From assembly GCA_964626755.1 (NCBI GenBank), contig CAZVGO010000039.1, forward strand, positions 10,610 to 74,609: 64,000 bases of DNA, written 5' to 3'. A model generated the notes under the pieces. The model ran no database searches and was not told where the DNA came from. It saw nothing but the letters and a program-made list of their open reading frames with translations. Within the stretch, counting starts at the first letter, position 1, and each line of letters begins with the position of its first letter. The position numbers and the translations under genes were made by a program. Positions 58,202 to 64,000 of this stretch are shown here, piece after piece. This stretch comes from JACDAV01 sp964626755 (GTDB lineage Bacteria; Chloroflexota; Limnocylindria; Limnocylindrales; CSP1-4).

Positions 58202-59617
58202 ATGATCGCGGGCGGGTTCCCTCGAGCACGACGCCTCGCCGCCGTCGCGGGTGCGGTCGCCGGGCTCCTGATCCCCGCCGTCGCGGTCGCCCATCCGCTC
58301 GGCAACATGACGATCAATCACTACGCCGGCATCCGGGTGGGGCTGGCGGAGGTCCGGCTCGACGTCGTCATCGACCAGGCGGAAATCCCGACGTTCGAGG
58401 AGCGGGTCCGGCTCGACACCGACGGCGACGGGGAGCTCTCCGACGCCGAGGTCGCTGCCGCCCGCGAGCCAGAATGCCGTGCGCTGGCGGATTCACTCGA
58501 GCTGAAGATCGCTGGCTCGGTCGTCACGCTCACTTCGGCCGGCGCCGACCTCTCGTTCCCGCTCGGGGCCGGCTTGCCGACGATGCGCCTCGCCTGCGAA
58601 TACGTGGCTTCCCTGCCGGCGCCGCTCGGCACGGGCGGCGTGGAGATCGAATTCACTGACCGATCGTTCGAAGGGCGGCTCGGCTGGCGGGAGATCGTCG
58701 TCGAGGGGGACGGGACGACCGTGCAGGCGATCGACGGCGAATTCCTCACCCGCTCGTTGTCGGAGCGGCTCACCCGCTATCCGTCGGACCGCCTGGCCAC
58801 GCCACTCACGATGTCGACGGTGAAGTTCCGGGCGACCCCCGGCGGTGGAGCGGCACCGTCCGCCGCCACCCGAGGCACCTCGGCGACACCGCCCGAAGGG
58901 TTCCCGGCCGTCTTCGGCGCGACCGACCTCTCGCCGCTGGTCGTTCTGATGTCGCTGCTCGCGGCGATCGCCCTGGGTGCGTTCCACGCCCTCACCCCGG
59001 GGCACGGCAAGACGCTCGTCGCGGCGTCGCTCGTCGGGGCGCGTGGCACGGCGGTCCACGCCGCCGTCCTGGGCCTCGCCGTCACGGTCTCGCACACCCT
59101 CGGAATCCTCGTTCTCGCCGCGATCATCGTCGGCGCCCAGGGGCTCATGCCGGCGGAGATCGTCGCCGGCTGGCTGCCGCTCGTCGCGGCTCTTGGGATC
59201 GTCGCGATCGGTGGGTGGATGCTCGTGACGGAGATCAGGCGGCTTCGGTCGGCGCGCGGCGCCGGTGATCGTGCCCATGCACACGGCCCCGCGATCGCGG
59301 GGCGGAGCCTGTTCACGCTCGGTCTGGCCGGCGGGATTGTCCCCTCGACGAGCGCCTTGCTGATCCTCCTCGGCGCGATCGCGGCCGGCCGGCCGGCATT
59401 CGGGGTCGTCCTCGTCGTGGCATTCGGGCTTGGGATGGCCGTCGTCCTCTGCGCCATCGGCGTGGCGATCGTGCGCACCCGCAGCTGGGTCGACGGCGCA
59501 TCGGTCGGTACCCGTCTTCACCTCGTGTCCGGCTACGCGCCCCTCGCCGCCTCCGTCGTCGTCGTCTCGCTCGGCGCGTGGCTCACCGTGCAGTCGCTGG
59601 CCGGCCTGTCGCCCTGA
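58202..59617 (+). CDS. NicO-type nickel/cobalt transporter with an extracytoplasmic EF-hand domain
   Basis: A 471-residue protein. A signal peptide leads to an N-terminal domain that starts HPLGNMTINHYAGI and contains DTDGDGELSDAE, a canonical EF-hand loop. The membrane part begins near residue 240 with LSPLVVLMSLLAAIALGAFH and has ALTPGHGKTLVAASLVGARG, the family's HAxTPGHGK motif, plus HTLGILVLAAI and about seven helices. The layout matches NicO/RcnA-like transporters with an extracellular domain; metal specificity is not proved. TACCAT lies six bases before the ATG (58190-58195), so the mRNA is probably leaderless. Its end overlaps the convergent methyltransferase by 35 bp. Confidence 0.85.
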   Translation: MIAGGFPRARRLAAVAGAVAGLLIPAVAVAHPLGNMTINHYAGIRVGLAEVRLDVVIDQAEIPTFEERVRLDTDGDGELSDAEVAAAREPECRALADSLELKIAGSVVTLTSAGADLSFPLGAGLPTMRLACEYVASLPAPLGTGGVEIEFTDRSFEGRLGWREIVVEGDGTTVQAIDGEFLTRSLSERLTRYPSDRLATPLTMSTVKFRATPGGGAAPSAATRGTSATPPEGFPAVFGATDLSPLVVLMSLLAAIALGAFHALTPGHGKTLVAASLVGARGTAVHAAVLGLAVTVSHTLGILVLAAIIVGAQGLMPAEIVAGWLPLVAALGIVAIGGWMLVTEIRRLRSARGAGDRAHAHGPAIAGRSLFTLGLAGGIVPSTSALLILLGAIAAGRPAFGVVLVVAFGLGMAVVLCAIGVAIVRTRSWVDGASVGTRLHLVSGYAPLAASVVVVSLGAWLTVQSLAGLSP

Positions 59618-60641
59618 ACCTGAAGCAGGCCCTGCCGGCGCGACCCGCTTCGTTCGCCTGCCGCGCGTCCTCGGTGAAGCGCGCGAGATCGTCGGCCTGC
59701 ACCCAGCTCCCCGCCTCGTCCGCGAACCACGAGCCGGGCTCGAACATCGCGAGGTCGCGGCGGTACTGCTCGCTGCCGATGAACTCCTTCGGCTGCGTCT
59801 CCTGGACCGTCTCCTCGAGCTCGAGGCCCGCGGCGGTCGCTATCGCCTCGAGGGCCGGAGCGGAGAACACGAACAGGTGGCGTGGCGGATCGAGCTCCCA
59901 CCAGTCGGTCCCGTAGCGCTCCCAGAGCGCGGTGCCGATGACCGGGGTGCGGACGACGACCCGGCCGCCGGGCCGCAGCAGGCGGGCGGCAGCCTGGAGC
60001 GCCCCGGCCGGATCGGGGACGTGCTCCAGCGAGTGATGGAACCAGACGAGGTCGAACTGCGCGTGGACTTCCTCGATCCCCACCTTCCGGACGCGGACGC
60101 CCTCGACAGTGACGTCGCGCTCGATGTACGGGTCGATCCCGAGGAGCCGGTTGAAGCCGAGCGCCCGCAGGGCGACGAGGCGATTCGGGATCGGGCCGCA
60201 GCCGACGTCGAGCACGCCGCCGTCGAACGACCGCACTCCCCAGCGGAGGAGCGACGCGCGCCAGCGCCGATAGCCGGCGGGGGGCGGGACGAGACGGCGG
60301 GCGATTCGGGCCGCCGATCGTCCGGCGCCGGTGAAATCGGGGCGCACACCGATGCCGACGAGCCGTCGTCGCAGCTCCGGCCCCGCCGGCATGTCCGGGT
60401 CGAGGCGCTCGTAGTGGTAGCGAGCCGGGTAGTGCCGCCCGAGGTCCTCCGGAACCTCGGCGATCCGAATCGTGCCGCAGGCGTCGCATAGCAGGTAGTC
60501 GAACGCCTCGCGCGTCGCGAACATCATCTCCCGCAGCCGCATGCGCCGGTGCGGACCGGCGGTCGCGCAGATCGGGCACGTCGCGGTCTCGATCGATGCC
60601 GCGGCAACGCCGGGCCGGGGGGCCTGCTCCACCAGCTTCAC
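59583..60641 (-). CDS. class I SAM methyltransferase with N-terminal zinc-binding domain
   Basis: A 352-residue protein. The N-terminus has CPICATAGPHRRMRLREMM and later LLCDACGTIRIAEVP, a zinc-binding CxxC pair of the type seen in sugar C-methyltransferases. The methyltransferase core has GVLDVGCGPIPNRLVALRAL, FDLVWFHHSLEHVPDPAGAL and LLRPGGRVVVRTPVIGT. It resembles O-antigen/sugar-modifying methyltransferases. It starts with GTG 60641 overlapping the stop of the CgeB-like gene (GTGA), so it likely modifies the same glycan. Its end overlaps the NicO-type gene by 35 bp. Confidence 0.82.
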   Translation of the reverse strand: MKLVEQAPRPGVAAASIETATCPICATAGPHRRMRLREMMFATREAFDYLLCDACGTIRIAEVPEDLGRHYPARYHYERLDPDMPAGPELRRRLVGIGVRPDFTGAGRSAARIARRLVPPPAGYRRWRASLLRWGVRSFDGGVLDVGCGPIPNRLVALRALGFNRLLGIDPYIERDVTVEGVRVRKVGIEEVHAQFDLVWFHHSLEHVPDPAGALQAAARLLRPGGRVVVRTPVIGTALWERYGTDWWELDPPRHLFVFSAPALEAIATAAGLELEETVQETQPKEFIGSEQYRRDLAMFEPGSWFADEAGSWVQADDLARFTEDARQANEAGRAGRACFRFRATGRPATAR

Positions 60642-62356
60642 CGGTGCCGCGCCGCGGCGGCGGTGGTCGATTCTCGGTGCTGTTGACGCTCTCCGTCACG
60701 CGATCGCACGAGCGGCAGGAGCACGGTGAGCAGCTCGTCGGCGCGGCGATTCACGGTGTGCCGATCGAGGACGGCCCGGCGGCCCCGCTCCGCGAGCGCG
60801 CGGCGGGCGGCAGGATCGGCGAGGAAGCGCTCGACGATGAGGACGAGATCGGCGGGGTCGGTGTAGGTCTCGACCGCGCCGTCGAACTCCTCGGCGAGCC
60901 CGGGAATCGCGTCGGAGATGACGAACGCGCCGGTCGCCAGCGCGTCGTACAGGCGATTGTTGATCATCCCCGCCTCGGCCATTTCGACCCAGTGGTCATT
61001 GAGCACGATGTCTGCCGCCGAGTAGTACGCGGGCAGGTCGTGGTTCGAGACGACGGCACCGCGGAGATAGACGGGATCGAGCAGATCATCCGCCCACCCA
61101 CCGCCGTAGACCGCGAGGTCGCGGGCCGTCGGCGTGACGTCGTCGATGATCTTCCGGCGCGTGCCGCGCGAGTTGCCCACGAACAGGAGCTCGTGGTGCG
61201 GCCCGCCGGGGGTCGGGCGGAAGCGCTCCGGGTCGGTCGCCTGGTGCAGCGATCGAACGACGCGCCCCGTCCGGTCGGACAGCCGGCCGGCGAGGATGTC
61301 CGACGCGGCGAACACCGCGTCGTACCTCGCGCACAACTCGTCGGTGACGAGCTCCGGGTGGTACAGGATCCAGAGCGCGTTGACCTGACTGGGCCGGACG
61401 GCCAGGTCGTAGCGGCCCCAGAGGTGGATGACGATGTCCTCGCGAGCAGTTGCCGGGTTTGCCCACTGGCGCTGGAAGTACACCGACGTTGGGTGCCCGC
61501 GCCGCTCGAACTGGCGCTGGAGCGCGCGGGCCAGGTGATAGTCGCCGGACGGTTCGGCGACGTCCCAGCGGAGCGCCTGGACCATCACCGCAATCCGGGT
61601 CCGCGACGCCCACTCCCCCACCGCCGCCGCGACGGCGGCTGCCTCCGGCCAGCGCGTGGCTCCGCTGCCGGCAACCGTCGCCAGCTTCGAGCTCGACTCG
61701 GTCACCCGTTCCGCGGCCGCGCCGTCCGCCACGAGCACGATGTCGAACGCATCGAACCACGGCTGGGTCATCCACGCGTCCGCGTCGCCGGCCACCGCCG
61801 CGACGAGGATCGTCTCTCGCGCGACGTCACGGGGATCGTGGGTCGGGGACGCGACGATGAGCACGTCGGTCGCGGAGCGGCCAACGTGCCAGCCGATATC
61901 GCGCAGCTCCTGGGCGAGTCGCTCGTCGGGTTGTCCCGCGACCGCGACGGTGATCGGCTGCCCTTTCCCACCGAGGCGCGCGAGGAGCCGGGAGCGGTAG
62001 TCCGTGGGCCCGACTCCCGCCGCTGTCTCGCGGCCGGCGAACTTTCCGGCCGGGGCCGGCTCACCCGCCGCCGACTCTGGGGCGGCGCCGGGTCGCTCGC
62101 GCCGGAGAACCCGCCGGGCGAGGCGCAGCACCCAGAGCCCGAGTCTCACGACGCGTCGGGCCCGCAGGCGGGCGAGGGTCTGCGCGGCAAGGTCCCGCTC
62201 GCGGCGTGCCTCGTCGCGCTCCTTCTCCATTGCCTCGGCCTCGACGCGGCGGATCCGGGCCAGCTCGAGGGCGTCACGCAGCCGCGCCGCTCGAAGGTTC
62301 GTCGCTTCGGCGAGGATCTCCGCGCCAGGCCGTGGCAAGCCGGGGCCGTTTGTCAT
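60638..62356 (-). CDS. CgeB-like glycosyltransferase with N-terminal coiled coil
   Basis: A 572-residue protein. Residues about 15-75 form a charged coiled coil (RRVEAEAMEKERDEARRERD region). The catalytic part has VMVQALRWDVAEPSGDYHLA, VIHLWGRYDLAVRPSQVNAL with WILYHPELVTDELC, LLFVGNSRGTRRKIIDDVTP and EMAEAGMINNRLYDALATGA followed by FVISDAIPGLAEEF, which match the CgeB/GT-B pattern where the Asn replaces the usual Glu region. It starts at ATG 62356 with TACCAT six bases upstream (62363-62368), so it is leaderless. It is cotranslated with the methyltransferase. Substrate unknown. Confidence 0.78.
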   Translation of the reverse strand: MTNGPGLPRPGAEILAEATNLRAARLRDALELARIRRVEAEAMEKERDEARRERDLAAQTLARLRARRVVRLGLWVLRLARRVLRRERPGAAPESAAGEPAPAGKFAGRETAAGVGPTDYRSRLLARLGGKGQPITVAVAGQPDERLAQELRDIGWHVGRSATDVLIVASPTHDPRDVARETILVAAVAGDADAWMTQPWFDAFDIVLVADGAAAERVTESSSKLATVAGSGATRWPEAAAVAAAVGEWASRTRIAVMVQALRWDVAEPSGDYHLARALQRQFERRGHPTSVYFQRQWANPATAREDIVIHLWGRYDLAVRPSQVNALWILYHPELVTDELCARYDAVFAASDILAGRLSDRTGRVVRSLHQATDPERFRPTPGGPHHELLFVGNSRGTRRKIIDDVTPTARDLAVYGGGWADDLLDPVYLRGAVVSNHDLPAYYSAADIVLNDHWVEMAEAGMINNRLYDALATGAFVISDAIPGLAEEFDGAVETYTDPADLVLIVERFLADPAARRALAERGRRAVLDRHTVNRRADELLTVLLPLVRSRDGERQQHRESTTAAAARHR

Positions 62357-62362
62357 GAGAGC

Positions 62363-62368
62363 ATGGTA
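62363..62368 (-). promoter_or_regulatory. -10-like box for the leaderless CgeB-like gene
   Basis: TACCAT on the minus strand, six bases before ATG 62356, within a 47-bp intergenic gap. Confidence 0.55.
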
Positions 62369-62403
62369 TGCAGCAGCGTGCGCCGGGGCGGTGACCTGAC
62401 CGG

Positions 62404-64000
62404 CTAGCGCCAGGTGCTCTTCGCGGCGTCCGGGTAGAGGCGGACGCGGCGGTACGGCTCGCGGCCGCGCGAGCGCGACACGAGGTTTGCCCGCTCCGCC
62501 ATCTGGTGCTGGAGGCGCCGGATGTATGCGTTCTGGGGCGAGAGCTCGACCGCCTCGGACTGCGACAGGACGATCCCGATCGCCTCCTCGGTCTCCCGCA
62601 GGGCGGCCTCGCGCGGATCCACTTCGAGCGAGAACACGGACGTCAGGCTGGCCTGCATCTGGACGATCGTGTTGCTCTTCAGGACGTAGATCGGCAGGCC
62701 CCGCTCCTCCGCCTCGCGGAGCCGCGGGGTCTTCTGCTTGTACTCGTTCTTGAGGGTCATCACGACGTCGGCCTCGTCGACGTCGCGCGCGACGAGCACC
62801 GGCAGCTGGAGCTCGCGGATCGCCTGCTCGAGCCGCTTGCGGCTGATCCCCTGGGGCAGGACACGGAGCGTCGGGAGCGACCCCGCTCCGTCGACCCGGA
62901 TCGCCTCGCCGTCCTCGTCGATCGCGGCCGCGATCGCCCGATCTGCCAGCGCCTCGTCGTCCTCGTCGAGCTCGTCCCCGTTGACCGGTCCCGTCCCTTC
63001 CTCCGCCTTGAGAGCGGTGATCGCGCGGGACGCCTGTTCGGCCCACGCCTTCTGGCGCTGGAGCTCACGCGCGTCGCGGGCCCGCGGCTCGATGGCGGGG
63101 GCGTCGCCCCGCTCGAGCGGCCCGCGGTCGGCGATGTCTCCCACGACGAAGGGGATCTCGGAGCCCGGACCCGTGGCGCCCGGCGGAACGGCGAACCGCT
63201 CACCGGGCAGGGTTGAGCCGGCCGGGCCAGCACCCCCGCCGGAACCCCCATCCGAGGATCGACCGGCAGACCGGCCACCCGACCGACCCCCGCCCTCCGC
63301 CCGCGCCGAGCTCTCGCGGCCGCGCGCCTGGCGCCACCCGCCCGATGCCCCGGGCCGGTAGCCGGAGCGGAGGCCACCCCGTTCCGTCTCGCGATAGCCG
63401 CCGGTCCGGTACGGGCTCTCGCCGCGCCAACCGGGCTCCGTGCGCCAGCCCTGGCCGCCGCCGACGAGGCCCGCGAATCGCTCGCTGCCCAGCTGCTCGC
63501 GGGGCGACGGTCGCGGTCGGGCCTGCGAGCGATGGACACCCTCCTCGTCCCGCCAGCGCAGCTCCGGGGCAACCGGATCGCCCCGCAGCAGGTCATCGAC
63601 CGTGTCGGCCACGTCCGAGTGGACCATCACCCGGTCGCGATCCTGGATCTCGATGATCACGTCGAAGGTCGGGGGCGCCTTGCGCTCCAGGACCGTCTTC
63701 TGCGTCCCGCGCCGGCGAGCCTCCTCGTCGCCCAGGGTGACGGGCTGGATGCCGCCCACCAGGTCGGACAGCGTCGGGTTGAGCATCAGGTTGTCGAGCG
63801 TGTTGCCGTGGGCGGTGCCGACCAGCTGCACGCCGCGCTCGGCGATGGTGCGCGCCGCACCTGCCTCCAGCTCGGTGCCGATCTCATCGATGACGATGAC
63901 CTCGGGCATGTGGTTCTCGACAGCCTCGATCATGACCGCGTGCTGCTCGGTCGGGGTGCGGACCTGCATGCGCCGCGCGTCACCGATGCCGGGGTGCGGG
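62404..64000 (-). CDS. R3H-domain AAA ATPase (Ycf45-like), 5' end outside window
   Basis: The frame stays open at the right edge. The visible part begins HPGIGDARRMQVRTPTEQHA and has VMIEAVENHMPEVIVIDEIG with TELEAGAARTIAERGVQLVG, typical of the SpoIIIAA/Ycf45-like AAA ATPases that carry a C-terminal R3H domain. Walker A must lie outside. Then come ERKAPPTFDVIIEIQDRDRV, a long Arg/Ser/Gly-rich linker, a domain with LPVLVARDVDEADVVMTLKN, and an R3H-like end (SQSEAVELSPQNAYIRRLQH, ending RRVRLYPDAAKSTW). It binds single-stranded nucleic acid in related proteins. The stop is 47 bp from the CgeB-like gene start, so it may share control with it. Confidence 0.87.
   Translation of the reverse strand, partial: PHPGIGDARRMQVRTPTEQHAVMIEAVENHMPEVIVIDEIGTELEAGAARTIAERGVQLVGTAHGNTLDNLMLNPTLSDLVGGIQPVTLGDEEARRRGTQKTVLERKAPPTFDVIIEIQDRDRVMVHSDVADTVDDLLRGDPVAPELRWRDEEGVHRSQARPRPSPREQLGSERFAGLVGGGQGWRTEPGWRGESPYRTGGYRETERGGLRSGYRPGASGGWRQARGRESSARAEGGGRSGGRSAGRSSDGGSGGGAGPAGSTLPGERFAVPPGATGPGSEIPFVVGDIADRGPLERGDAPAIEPRARDARELQRQKAWAEQASRAITALKAEEGTGPVNGDELDEDDEALADRAIAAAIDEDGEAIRVDGAGSLPTLRVLPQGISRKRLEQAIRELQLPVLVARDVDEADVVMTLKNEYKQKTPRLREAEERGLPIYVLKSNTIVQMQASLTSVFSLEVDPREAALRETEEAIGIVLSQSEAVELSPQNAYIRRLQHQMAERANLVSRSRGREPYRRVRLYPDAAKSTWR

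Overview
The window is about 70% G+C (estimated by eye), gene-dense, and free of insertion sequences, CRISPR arrays and recognisable tRNA or rRNA genes. No gap between genes exceeds 300 bases. The gene set includes LytR-CpsA-Psr, MreB/MreC, a GuaB3-type IMP dehydrogenase relative, DarA (a c-di-AMP receptor), an R3H/AAA ATPase, a RadC-type JAMM protein and many Pro/Thr-rich exported proteins. Together these suggest a free-living bacterium of the Chloroflexota, perhaps near the Limnocylindria; a high-G+C actinobacterium is the main alternative. This placement is inference, because no rRNA or single-copy marker comparison was possible. Genes in operons often overlap by ATGA, GTGA or TGATG. Many first genes of operons have TANNNT 6-8 nt before the start codon, which points to leaderless mRNAs.

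Layout. 1-3472 (+): an LCP-type wall-polymer ligase that enters from outside the window, and a large membrane protein. 3469-8365 (-): a foldase-mazG-rph-rdgB-LOG operon for nucleotide-pool and RNA housekeeping. 8465-27470: a large surface-polysaccharide locus. It holds six GT-B glycosyltransferases, a Wzm/Wzt-type ABC exporter, a methyltransferase, two UDP-sugar dehydrogenases, two UDP-HexNAc 2-epimerases and a WbpB/WbpE/WbpD set. These genes can account for UDP-ManNAc(3NAc)A synthesis and a further HexNAc uronic acid. 27478-31731: a GGIG-repeat protein, a DUF3048 lipoprotein-like protein, another glycosyltransferase and a polyprenyl-phosphate sugar synthase. 31806-36378: two large secreted proteins, a GH18-like hydrolase and a caspase-like protein with three VTGYF repeats. 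36607-41953 (-): mreB-mreC followed by rmlA-rmlB-rmlD-rmlC (dTDP-L-rhamnose).

42167-50701 holds poorly known envelope proteins (a Cys-rich repeat protein with a Pro-Thr stalk, three zinc-ribbon proteins, two multi-pass membrane proteins), radC and a CPBP protease. 50851-56345 (-) has a purine and small-enzyme run: darA, dinB-like, nudix, guaB3, a split-barrel oxidoreductase-like gene with an apparent CTG start, an SRPBCC protein and guaA with an unusual N-terminal extension. 56458-64000 holds a GAF-GGDEF cyclase, tmk, a NicO-type transporter, a methyltransferase, a CgeB-like glycosyltransferase and the 3' part of an R3H/AAA ATPase gene.

How the parts fit: nucleotide-sugar supply (rml, wbp, wec-type genes), polymer assembly (glycosyltransferases), export (Wzm/Wzt) and wall attachment (LCP) form a plausible pathway for a covalently anchored surface glycan. 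MreBC and the secreted hydrolases belong to the same envelope programme. The most noteworthy signals are the leaderless-promoter pattern, the apparent CTG and ATC starts, the half-deleted methylase domain on MazG, the GuaA extension, and the caspase-like and Cys-repeat surface proteins.
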